In this document: piece after piece, positions 15,845 to 24,238 of the stretch
Layout: each line of letters opens with the position of its first letter
How positions within the stretch are numbered: the stretch's first letter is position 1
NCBI GenBank assembly: GCA_024682215.1
Contig: JAIKZM010000196.1
Span: 1-64,000, forward strand
Source of the DNA: Saccharofermentans sp.
Lineage (GTDB): Bacteria; Bacillota; Clostridia; Saccharofermentanales; Saccharofermentanaceae
DNA: 64,000 nucleotides
Direction: 5' to 3'
The notes under the pieces: generated by a model
Database searches by the model: none
Seen by the model: the letters and a program-made list of their open reading frames with translations, nothing else
What the model was told of the DNA's origin: nothing
Program-made: the position numbers and the translations under genes

Positions 15845-18800
15845 TGGGACAGAAACCTTCGGTCGATCAGCAGGCCATCATCGATAATAAGACTGAGAAT
15901 ATACTGGTTCCCGCTGCAGCGGGTTCAGGTAAGACCACGGTAATGATCGAGAGGATCATTACCAAGATCATCGAGGATATCAAGGACGATTCCATTCCCG
16001 AAAATGAGAAGCATTCGCTCGACAGCATACTGGTCGTAACTTTTACCATAGCCGCAGCAGAACACATGCGCGAAAAGGCGGAAGATGCGATCAATAAAGC
16101 TATTTCTGACAACAGGGATGATCCCGCGCTCGTTGCAAAGCTTACAAGGCAAAAAGACCTGCTGCCCAATTCGTATATTCAGACGTTCGATTCGTTTTGC
16201 GCAAGGGTTATCAGGGAGAAAGGATATTGTGCTGCCGATTCGGAAGAGGCTGACGTTTTCGATCCTGCCAATATAGTACTGGATGAACACGAGAAGACCA
16301 TTCTCAAGAACGCGGCTGCAAAGCAGGCGGTCAAACAGATGTATGAGTCTGTAAAAGATGAGAGCGATCCTTTCATTAAGCTTACCCAGCGCTTCGGAGA
16401 CGGCCGTACCGACTCTTCGCTGATAACGGCGGCACTTGATATCTATGACAAACTTAGAAGTCTTCCGAGATATAAGGATGTCATTATTGCGGAAGTTGAA
16501 AAAAGAAAGCTCTGTGATGATTCAGGCAAACTCGCCTATGCCGATAAGATGACAGCGGTAATGGGTGATGTCATTGATTTTCTCGTCAGGAAAAAATCGG
16601 AGATCGAATCACAGGGAGGACTGACAGATCTGCTCAATACCAATCCCGAGCTGTACGTGATAAAGAAGGGTAAACTTAAGGACCATGAGGTCAATGAAAG
16701 ATCTCTTGAGTTTGTCGGCAAAGTCACGGAACTTATTGAAAGACATGAGAAGCTTTTCAGAGAGTCTGATTATGATGACATCTATGATCTTGCATTCATG
16801 ATGATCTCTGAATGGCAGGAGCTTAAAGATGCTTACGGTTTTGCACGCATGACGACCAGATCCAGTGTTCTGAAAGATGATCCGGGTCTTTACCGTGAGT
16901 ACGATCTTGAGGCTGATTCCGTAAGAGCAATCTTTAATCTCATTCTCGAAGACCCGAAGGACGGTTCGGCGGTAAAAAGATCCGCTCCGAAAGAGCTCGC
17001 CGATCTGTTTTCACTGCTTAAGAATAACGATAAGAACAAACTGCTTCAGCTGCAGAAGGAACGTACCGAAGTTACCGGTGCCATGGTCGGGCTTCTTCTT
17101 AAGATCGACAAGTGCTTTTCTGAACTGAAAGCAGGCGTTCACGGAATGGATTTTTCGGATCAGGAATATGCAGCTTACGATATCCTTGATACCGAGGATG
17201 CCGCGCATTTCTATCAGGATAAATTCGTGGAGATCTATATTGATGAGTATCAGGATAATACAAGACTGCAGGATGACATAATCAGCAAGATCTCACGTAA
17301 GGGAGGCAACGTTTTCAGGGTAGGAGACGTTAAGCAGAGCATTTACCGTTTCAGACATGCCGAACCGGGAATATTCAATGAGAAGATCGACAGATATAAG
17401 GCTGACTCTTCACTCGGCAAAGTTCTGCCTCTGACAGAGAACTTCAGAAGCAGTCCGCAGATACTTGCTTTCGTTAACCACATATTCGAACAGGCCATGA
17501 CGAGAGACGGTTCCGAGATCGATTACGGCCCTGATCAGCGTCTTAATCATCCGGAGAACGGAGGCTGTGAAGATCAAGGCGAGGCAGGACTTCCCAAGGT
17601 GATCGTCATTGATTCCGATGGCGCCGGAAGTTTTGACGGCATGAATATGGGAAAAGATCTTTCCGGTGATGCTGATGAGGATGACGGTTTTGATCAGTCT
17701 GACTATGGTGACGCTTACGGCAATCCATCAGGTGCCGGAGATCCCGGAGATAATGAGGAACAGCCGCTTAACGGTGAGATAAAAGCTCTTTGCCTCGGTG
17801 TGGAAAAAGAGATCAGAAACTATATGTCGCAGTTTGATCCTGCGGACCCGGAATACGAGTCACATTACGGTGATATCTGTGTTCTTACTTCGATCAAGAG
17901 CGAATCGGAAACAATATCCGATTTTCTCAACAGTCACGGGCTTCCTTCCGCCGGAAGATTTACCACAAGTATCTTCGGGGATCTTGATATCAGGGGCATC
18001 ATAAACTGCATCGTCTGTCTCGGTAATTCACTGAGGGATGAGTATCTTTGCGGCATGCTCCTGGCCCCTTACAGGAATACCAATTTTACGGTCAATGATA
18101 TCGCAACGGTTCAGGCGTTTATCGTTAAGAATGAACCCGCGCTCAGGAAGGAATATCTTTTAAGAAAGATAAAAAGGTACTGTGAGTGCTGTGACAACGA
18201 ACTGTCCGGGAGACTGGGTTCCTTTGTTGAATGGTTTGAAAATCTGAGAATGAAGGCCATGACTTGTGATATTGACGAGATAATCGAACTTATCTATAAG
18301 CGTACCGATATCAAGGCTACAGTTGCCCATAAGGAAGGTAACTTCAACAAGCTGATCATTTTCAAAGACTGGATGAGTGCGAATTTCAAGCGATTCGGTT
18401 GCGACATATCGGGAGTTGCAGGAGAACTCGAAAATATGAAGATCCAGATCGACACGGCATCGATCGAATCCGGTAAGAACGAGAATAATAAGATAACCTG
18501 CATGAACTTCCATAAGAGCAAAGGCTTGGAGTATCCGTTTGTCATCTTTGCGCTTAAGGACTGCAAAGGAAAAGGATCCGGTTCGGGTGCCGGTTTTGAT
18601 CCGCTCTTCGGATTCATCTTCGAAGATTACAATGCTGAAAATGTTACAAGGAACAGGTCTTTGGATCAGCTTATATACAGGTTTGACAGTGTTCTGGCCG
18701 AAAATGCCGAAGTCTTAAGGGATCTGTATGTTACTCTTACAAGAGCTAAGACCAGGCTTTCCATCGTTACATGGGATTGTGCGAATAAGAGGAACAAGGC

Positions 18801-19875
18801 TCTTGAAAAAGCAGCCGCTGTCACGGCACAGGCCGGAGGTGAAACGTTCAGGCGTATTGACTGGCTTTCAGGCGGAAGGAGCATGTGCTCTGATATGTTC
18901 ATGTGCCTTCTGAGGACTGACTCGGATGAAGCGCTGAAACTGCGCAGACTCTGTGAAACGGATCCGGCGGTTAATATCGGGTTTAAGGCATGTACCCAAA
19001 AGAATAACCAGGAACCGGGCTGCGTTCCGGGCAACAGGGGTTATATTGTGGAGATCGTGGATGAGGAAGCTGCCAGACAGCTTGATCTCGAATCAAGAGC
19101 GAACTTGAAAGAAACCGTCGCAAGCGAAGATCAGAAAGAGACATCCGATGACCTTTTTGACAGTGAGGGCAATATCATTTTCGATCAGTACAAATATGAG
19201 GCTGAGACGCGTATTCCTTTCAAGGTTTCCGTTACCGGTATCAGGCATGGCAATCTTGAGGAAACCCGTCATGTTGATCTGGAGGTTCCTTCGGCTTCTG
19301 ATTTTGAGAACTACGGAAAGAGCAAGCTTACGGCAGCATCTAAAGGTACTGTCCTGCATAAACTGATGCGATTTATGGATACTTCCAGGCTCAGGGAGGA
19401 ACCGGATTCGTTCGATGATGAGGTGGAGACGCTGATAACCGACAGGCTGTTTGCCGAATACAGTGCGGAGAATATAAGGGAATGCGCTTTGGAATTCAGG
19501 AAAGGTATTCTTGCGTTTGCATCAAGTGATGTATGTAAAGCTGCAGATAAAGCGGATGCCGAAGGGAAGACCGACAGGGAAAAACATCTTGTCTTTGCCG
19601 TGCCGGCAGATGAAGAAGCCGGTACTGACGTCGCTCTCGTTCAGGGTATTATCGACCTTGTATATGAAGGTGGTTCCGGTTGGGTGATCGTGGATTACAA
19701 GACTGACCGGTTTAGTGAGAATGAGGCTCCCGGAAAAGACGAACGTGCCGCTTTGGCTAAAGAGAAACATGCATTCCAGCTTAACTCCTACGCAGCGGCA
19801 TTTGAAGCTGCAGGGCGTAAGGTAACCGGCAGATATCTCTATCTGGTCAGATATGGTGAGTTTGTAGAGGTTTAA
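15844..19875 (+). CDS. addA: ATP-dependent helicase/nuclease AddAB, subunit A
   Basis: A 1343-residue UvrD-type helicase with a C-terminal RecB-like nuclease. The Walker A box VPAAAGSGKTTVM lies near residue 25, Walker B is YIDEYQDNTRLQ, a further helicase motif is VGDVKQSIYRFR, and the late motifs are MNFHKSKGLEYPFV and YVTLTRAK. The nuclease site VIVDYKTDRF has D1284 and K1286. With addB it unwinds and degrades broken ends until Chi-like sequences are met. An acidic, Gly/Asp-rich low-complexity stretch (about residues 590-645) interrupts the second helicase domain and may be a flexible insert. The 3' end overlaps the convergent yfcE gene by four bases. The enzyme is somewhat longer than the usual 1200-1250 residues. 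Confidence 0.93.
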   Translation: MGQKPSVDQQAIIDNKTENILVPAAAGSGKTTVMIERIITKIIEDIKDDSIPENEKHSLDSILVVTFTIAAAEHMREKAEDAINKAISDNRDDPALVAKLTRQKDLLPNSYIQTFDSFCARVIREKGYCAADSEEADVFDPANIVLDEHEKTILKNAAAKQAVKQMYESVKDESDPFIKLTQRFGDGRTDSSLITAALDIYDKLRSLPRYKDVIIAEVEKRKLCDDSGKLAYADKMTAVMGDVIDFLVRKKSEIESQGGLTDLLNTNPELYVIKKGKLKDHEVNERSLEFVGKVTELIERHEKLFRESDYDDIYDLAFMMISEWQELKDAYGFARMTTRSSVLKDDPGLYREYDLEADSVRAIFNLILEDPKDGSAVKRSAPKELADLFSLLKNNDKNKLLQLQKERTEVTGAMVGLLLKIDKCFSELKAGVHGMDFSDQEYAAYDILDTEDAAHFYQDKFVEIYIDEYQDNTRLQDDIISKISRKGGNVFRVGDVKQSIYRFRHAEPGIFNEKIDRYKADSSLGKVLPLTENFRSSPQILAFVNHIFEQAMTRDGSEIDYGPDQRLNHPENGGCEDQGEAGLPKVIVIDSDGAGSFDGMNMGKDLSGDADEDDGFDQSDYGDAYGNPSGAGDPGDNEEQPLNGEIKALCLGVEKEIRNYMSQFDPADPEYESHYGDICVLTSIKSESETISDFLNSHGLPSAGRFTTSIFGDLDIRGIINCIVCLGNSLRDEYLCGMLLAPYRNTNFTVNDIATVQAFIVKNEPALRKEYLLRKIKRYCECCDNELSGRLGSFVEWFENLRMKAMTCDIDEIIELIYKRTDIKATVAHKEGNFNKLIIFKDWMSANFKRFGCDISGVAGELENMKIQIDTASIESGKNENNKITCMNFHKSKGLEYPFVIFALKDCKGKGSGSGAGFDPLFGFIFEDYNAENVTRNRSLDQLIYRFDSVLAENAEVLRDLYVTLTRAKTRLSIVTWDCANKRNKALEKAAAVTAQAGGETFRRIDWLSGGRSMCSDMFMCLLRTDSDEALKLRRLCETDPAVNIGFKACTQKNNQEPGCVPGNRGYIVEIVDEEAARQLDLESRANLKETVASEDQKETSDDLFDSEGNIIFDQYKYEAETRIPFKVSVTGIRHGNLEETRHVDLEVPSASDFENYGKSKLTAASKGTVLHKLMRFMDTSRLREEPDSFDDEVETLITDRLFAEYSAENIRECALEFRKGILAFASSDVCKAADKADAEGKTDREKHLVFAVPADEEAGTDVALVQGIIDLVYEGGSGWVIVDYKTDRFSENEAPGKDERAALAKEKHAFQLNSYAAAFEAAGRKVTGRYLYLVRYGEFVEV

Positions 19876-20405
19876 AGCTTCTTTATTTCAGCATTTCCGT
19901 TTTCGATAAGAATGTAAGACGGAGTGCTGTCTTCTTTCGGAATGGAGGGTGACCCCGGGTTCATGTAGCGTACGGTGACACCTGTCTCAGGATCAGTGAT
20001 CTCTTTGTCGCAGACCACATGGGTGTGGCCGGCAAGAAGAACTGCACCTTCCGGAAGAACGGCAGGAAGTTTCTGCGGCCCGAAATTGTGGCCGTGTGTT
20101 GTGAAAAAGGTCGTTTCGCCGGATACAAGATATATGTAGTCCGCCAGAATGGGGAACTTAAGGACCATCTGGTCGACTTCGGTGTCGCAGTTTCCACGTA
20201 CGGCAAGGATCTTCGATGCCATATCATTAAGCAGTGAAATGACTTTTTTAGGTTCGTAGTGCTGCGGGAGATCATTTCTCGGTCCGTGATAGAGAATGTC
20301 TCCCAAAAGCACGAGTCTGTCGGCTTTTTCGTCGGTAAAAGCCTGTAATACCCGTTCTGTCCAGTATGAATCCCCGTGAAGGTCCGATGCAACTAAAAAT
20401 CTCAC
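19872..20405 (-). CDS. yfcE: YfcE-type metallophosphoesterase
   Basis: A 177-residue calcineurin-like phosphodiesterase of the YfcE/MJ0936 family. All five metal-site motifs are present in order: DLHGD, LGDILYHGPR, RGNCDTEVD, THGHNF and AGHTHV. YfcE cleaves model phosphodiesters in vitro; the physiological substrate is not established. It is second in a two-gene operon: its ATG overlaps the tadA stop by four bases on the minus strand. Its 3' end overlaps convergent addA. Confidence 0.9.
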   Translation of the reverse strand: MRFLVASDLHGDSYWTERVLQAFTDEKADRLVLLGDILYHGPRNDLPQHYEPKKVISLLNDMASKILAVRGNCDTEVDQMVLKFPILADYIYLVSGETTFFTTHGHNFGPQKLPAVLPEGAVLLAGHTHVVCDKEITDPETGVTVRYMNPGSPSIPKEDSTPSYILIENGNAEIKKL

Positions 20406-20941
20406 AGCAGTTCCCCTTTGTATTTTTTCTTCTTGCCCGCATCACGTTTCCTGATGTTGCGGAAAAAGTCCAGCATCATCTTTGAACATTCGGGTTCAAG
20501 GATTCCGCCTTCGAATTCGACTTTGTGATTGTGGCCGTGTGCCACATTGAAGATATCATTGCAGGAAACAACGGCGCCGCTCTTGGGTTCGTAAGCACCG
20601 AAATAGACTTTGCGTATCCTGGACTGGATCAGAGCTCCCGAACACATGGTGCAGGGTTCGAGCGTCACATACATGTCGCAGTTTTCCAGACGCCAGTCGC
20701 CAAGCTTTCTGCATGCTTTGTCGATGGCAATAACCTCGGCGTGGGCGAGTGAATTGCCTCTTGTAAGTCTGAGGTTATGTGCTCTGACAAAAACCTTGCC
20801 GTCTTTTACGATTACACACCCGATAGGGCATTCTCCGAGTTCGATCGCTTTCTCGGCTTCTTTTACGGCTTCGAGCATAAAGCGCTCGACGGTGTTGGAA
20901 GGCTTGAGATCCGGAAACAGTTTGGATTTTCTTGACGGCAT
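20402..20941 (-). CDS. tadA: tRNA-specific adenosine deaminase TadA
   Basis: A 179-residue zinc deaminase that converts A34 to inosine in tRNA-Arg(ACG). The active site is complete: HAEVIAIDKA (zinc His and catalytic Glu) and EPCTMCSGAL (two zinc Cys). The protein has about 22 extra residues at the N-terminus (rich in Lys/Arg/Pro) before the usual family start. That longer start is supported by AGGAG about 7 bases upstream on the minus strand, while the internal Met at residue 22 lacks one. It is cotranscribed with yfcE. Confidence 0.92.
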   Translation of the reverse strand: MPSRKSKLFPDLKPSNTVERFMLEAVKEAEKAIELGECPIGCVIVKDGKVFVRAHNLRLTRGNSLAHAEVIAIDKACRKLGDWRLENCDMYVTLEPCTMCSGALIQSRIRKVYFGAYEPKSGAVVSCNDIFNVAHGHNHKVEFEGGILEPECSKMMLDFFRNIRKRDAGKKKKYKGELL

Positions 20942-20966
20942 AGGATCTCCTGTAATGTTTTTTGAA

Positions 20967-20995
20967 AGGATACACTAATGCCGCAGACGTTTCAA
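20967..20995 (-). promoter_or_regulatory. Promoter of the tadA-yfcE operon
   Basis: On the minus strand, TTGAAA (20995-20990), a 17-base spacer, then TATCCT (20972-20967). It predicts a leader of about 20 bases. The -35 box overlaps the hairpin at 20983-21003. Confidence 0.45.
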
Positions 20996-21031
20996 ATGTC
21001 TGCCTTTTAAGGGGAAACGCCGGTTTTCCCC
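20983..21031. repeat. Two adjacent hairpins in the tadA/surface-protein intergenic region
   Basis: Hairpin 1 is GCAGAC/GTCTGC (20983-20988 with 20998-21003), extendable inward through wobble pairs and followed by CTTTT on the plus strand. Hairpin 2 is GGGGAAA/TTTCCCC (21011-21017 with 21025-21031). No plus-strand gene precedes them, so they are not an ordinary gene terminator. They may insulate the two divergent units or bind a regulator. Confidence 0.4.
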
Positions 21032-21064
21032 GGATAAGGAAAACAAATTGCCTAAATTAGACTA

Positions 21065-21093
21065 TTGAAGATTTGCAGAACTCTTTATATTAT
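21065..21093 (+). promoter_or_regulatory. Promoter of the transglutaminase-like surface protein
   Basis: TTGAAG (21065-21070), 17-base spacer, TATTAT (21088-21093). It predicts a leader of about 40 bases ahead of the AAAGGAGG ribosome site. Confidence 0.6.
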
Positions 21094-21139
21094 ATTTTTA
21101 TTATGGGGAATTAGGGATAAACAAAAGGAGGCCGAAAGT

Positions 21140-24034
21140 ATGACCTATAAGCGTTTGATGGCATTTTTGCTTGGTGCGGTAATGACCGTTGAGGCGGTTC
21201 CTGCTGCAGTTTTTGCAAAGGAGATCGAGTTTTCCTCCAAGGAAAGGATCGTCGCTGAAGAAGAGGAAGCGGGCGAAACCGAAGAAACTGACGTTGCCGT
21301 AAGTGAAACCACGGCGAAAAAGGAAAAGGAGACTTCTGAAACCAAAGATAAGGCTCCGTCCGTTACCGAAGAGGATAAAAACACTCAGAAGGAAGATAAA
21401 GAGCCTGAACAGACAGAGACTGAAGAGCCTATTCAGACTGAAGCTGAAAAGCCTTCTGAAACAGAACCTTCTCAGGAGCCGGAAAATAAAGAAGATGAAC
21501 AGGTGACGTCTGAAACCGGGGTCAAGGAAACGGATGCTGCCGATAAGGGCCCTGCCGTAACTGACAGGGATGAGGAAACCGGAAAAGACAGCAAGAATGC
21601 TGCCGGTTCTAATGAAGAGGAAGAAGCTGTCCTGAAAGACGGTGAGGTTATTTACGAAACCGGAGAGCGTCCCTTTGAGACCGATATCCCTTCGAAAAAG
21701 CCTGATAATAACGAACAGCTTGAATCTTATTTCAGGAAGAAGACTGAGGAACAGCTCGGAAAGACCCGTCCGGTTCTCCGTAAAGCAGCTCCTTCAGCCG
21801 GCAGCAGGCTGACAGGCAATAACAAGATCGCATATGACTGCTTTAAAGCAAAGGCTGCACTTGTCGCAAAAGGAGTTTTAACTTCAACGGAATTTGAGAT
21901 CCCCATCTCATCATTCGGGCTTGGCCTTGAGAATAAGACATGGACTGCTGCGGATCTTGGCGTATCGAGAGTCACATATACGGGCACGGATAACCAAAAA
22001 CATATTGATGAGCAGGCTGCCAAGGCACTCAGGGCACTTGTCGAGATCCCGATCAAGATCGGTCCTGTTGACGATGCTTTACTTGCCGATTGTCCGTTTG
22101 AACTCTATTGGTTCGATAAGACCCAGGGTGTGCGTCTGTATTCTTATGCAATCGGTGCAAAAAGCGTAGGCGGACAAAACTGTCTTTATATTGCATATGG
22201 ACCGACTGCATTATTTTATGTTTCGAATGATTATGCTGCAGCTCCGTATGCTACTGATGTTGCAAAGATCGGCCGTGTAAATACTGCTGTCAGTAAGGCA
22301 GCTTCCATTGTAACTGCGGCTTCCGGCAAGACAGATTATCAGAAGCTTGTATATTACTGCAATCAGATCATGAGCCTTGTGTATTACGACAATAATGCTG
22401 CAGGTACCGGTAATGTGAATTACGGGGATCCCTGGCAGCTGATAAGCGTTTTCGACGGCAATACGAAAACAAATGTTGTCTGTGAAGGTTATGCGAAAGC
22501 ATTCATGTACTTATGTATGCTTACCACATTCAAAGGTGATATTTCGTGTATTACGGCTACCGGTGACTGCGGCGGCGGACATATGTGGAACATCGTCAAT
22601 ATGGATGACGGAAAGAATTATCTCGTTGATATTACGAACATAGACGGCCGTGGCAATAATACAACAACTTTTTTTAATATGCTGTTCCTTTCAGGTTATT
22701 CTTCAAAATCGACAAACGCATATAGTTTCTCCAGTATTAAATATACCTACGATGAAGAAAGCCTCAATACTTACTCAAGTGATCAGCTCGAGATAAGCAA
22801 TACGAGATACTTGATCGGACGTTCGGTATCTGTAAGCGGAAATGGGAACGGCAATCCTTCAGTTGATAAGACTTCGGCAAAACCGGACGATCTGGTTACT
22901 GTTATTCCCAATCCTGATAAAGGTTATGAGGTGGCATCTATTTACGTTAACGGTGAACTGATCCCCGGAACAACATTCCTCATGACCGGTGTTCCCGCAG
23001 TTGTTAATGTAACCTACAGGCAAAAACTTCTCAAAGTTACTGTCACAACTTCTGAAGGCGGAAGTGCAAAAGCAACTCCTGAAACCGGCTATTGTGGCGA
23101 TGCTGTTTCATTGAATGTTACCCCGGACAAGGGTTACGAGCTTGATAACATAACCTGTAACGGAACTCCGTTGGGCGGATTAGCTTTCAAACTGGATATG
23201 GATGATGTTAACGTAGTTGTTAACTTCAAGAAGATTCTGTATCCGATTACGGTAAAATGCGGTGATCACGGTACTGCGACAGCTGATCCCGATAATGCCG
23301 GAATAGATGATACCGTTATGTTGAACATAGTTCCTGAAGAAGGATATTATGCAAACAGCATTAAGGTTAACGGTGAGCCTGTTGTTGGAAATACCTTTAA
23401 AATGCTTCCCGAAAAGGTTACGGTTGAGATCGGATTTGACCTTGTTTCTCAAGCAGCTGTCGGCGATATCCTGACTGACGGTATCAACAACTATAAGGTA
23501 ACCAATAACGCAATGAACGGAACCGGTACGGTAGCTTTTGCAGGTTCGGCAAATCATGCTGCGGCAGTTTCAATTCCTGCTGTTGTAACGTTGCGCGGGA
23601 TCAGTTATAAGATTACAAAGATCGCTTCTCTGGCATTTAACAGGAATCCTGATGTTGTTTCCGTATATGTCGGAAGCAATATCCTGGTGATCGAGAGCAG
23701 CGCCTTTGTTGCATGTCCGAAGCTTGTAAAGATCAACGGAGGCTTAAGACTTAAGACCATAAGTGCGAAGGCAGTCGTAAACTGCGCAAAGCTCAGTGCG
23801 TTCGTGATAACTTCTGCTACGCTTTCGAAGATCGGAACGTATGCTTTCTATGGCGATAAGAGCCTTAAGACGGTCTATATCAACAAGACTACAAAACTTA
23901 CCAAGAAGGGGGTTAAGAAGTCACTTAAGGGTTCTTCCGTAAAGACCGTAAAGGTCAAGAAATCAAAAGTGAAGAAGTATAAGAAATACTTCACCAAGAA
24001 GAATTGCGGAAGAAAAGTAAAAGTTAAGAAATGA
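21140..24034 (+). CDS. Exported transglutaminase-like protein with InlB-type repeats and LRR_5 cap
   Basis: A 964-residue secreted protein. A signal peptide (1-26, ending VFA) is followed by an acidic Thr/Glu/Pro-rich linker to about residue 200. The transglutaminase-like core carries a complete triad: C448 (VCEGYAKAF), H481 (GGHMWNIV) and D497 (YLVDIT). Three divergent InlB B-type beta repeats (about 563-770) and a short LRR_5 region follow, and the last 46 residues are a cap with about 20 lysines and one Cys. The core could cross-link proteins or cleave peptide bonds; both activities occur in this fold. An in-frame ATG at 21065 lies inside the promoter; the ATG at 21140, after AAAGGAGG, is the start. 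It lies directly upstream of a 2668-residue protein with the same cap. Confidence 0.85.
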   Translation: MTYKRLMAFLLGAVMTVEAVPAAVFAKEIEFSSKERIVAEEEEAGETEETDVAVSETTAKKEKETSETKDKAPSVTEEDKNTQKEDKEPEQTETEEPIQTEAEKPSETEPSQEPENKEDEQVTSETGVKETDAADKGPAVTDRDEETGKDSKNAAGSNEEEEAVLKDGEVIYETGERPFETDIPSKKPDNNEQLESYFRKKTEEQLGKTRPVLRKAAPSAGSRLTGNNKIAYDCFKAKAALVAKGVLTSTEFEIPISSFGLGLENKTWTAADLGVSRVTYTGTDNQKHIDEQAAKALRALVEIPIKIGPVDDALLADCPFELYWFDKTQGVRLYSYAIGAKSVGGQNCLYIAYGPTALFYVSNDYAAAPYATDVAKIGRVNTAVSKAASIVTAASGKTDYQKLVYYCNQIMSLVYYDNNAAGTGNVNYGDPWQLISVFDGNTKTNVVCEGYAKAFMYLCMLTTFKGDISCITATGDCGGGHMWNIVNMDDGKNYLVDITNIDGRGNNTTTFFNMLFLSGYSSKSTNAYSFSSIKYTYDEESLNTYSSDQLEISNTRYLIGRSVSVSGNGNGNPSVDKTSAKPDDLVTVIPNPDKGYEVASIYVNGELIPGTTFLMTGVPAVVNVTYRQKLLKVTVTTSEGGSAKATPETGYCGDAVSLNVTPDKGYELDNITCNGTPLGGLAFKLDMDDVNVVVNFKKILYPITVKCGDHGTATADPDNAGIDDTVMLNIVPEEGYYANSIKVNGEPVVGNTFKMLPEKVTVEIGFDLVSQAAVGDILTDGINNYKVTNNAMNGTGTVAFAGSANHAAAVSIPAVVTLRGISYKITKIASLAFNRNPDVVSVYVGSNILVIESSAFVACPKLVKINGGLRLKTISAKAVVNCAKLSAFVITSATLSKIGTYAFYGDKSLKTVYINKTTKLTKKGVKKSLKGSSVKTVKVKKSKVKKYKKYFTKKNCGRKVKVKK

Positions 24035-24055
24035 CCTTATAATATAGTTCAGAAG

Positions 24056-24085
24056 ATCTCCGGAGTAACATCCGGAGATTTTTGT
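24056..24085 (+). terminator. Rho-independent terminator after the transglutaminase-like gene
   Basis: A 9-bp stem ATCTCCGGA/TCCGGAGAT (24056-24064 with 24071-24079) followed by TTTTG. The next 150 bases up to the following gene are AT-rich, without a promoter I can fix. Confidence 0.85.
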
Positions 24086-24238
24086 TGTTTTAAGATACTG
24101 ATTACTTTGTCAAATAAATGTGCAAAGTGTCAACAATCTTTCATAAAAATAAATTAATAATAGTGCATATTTGCCAAAGAAGTTGTAAAATACAAAATTG
24201 GGTGTTCTAAAATCGGGTTTCTATTCGGAGGTTAATTA

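Noticed and set aside
21065-21139. An upstream ATG that would extend the transglutaminase-like protein by 25 residues
   Set aside because: It lies within the predicted promoter and would bury the signal peptide. The ATG at 21140 follows AAAGGAGG.
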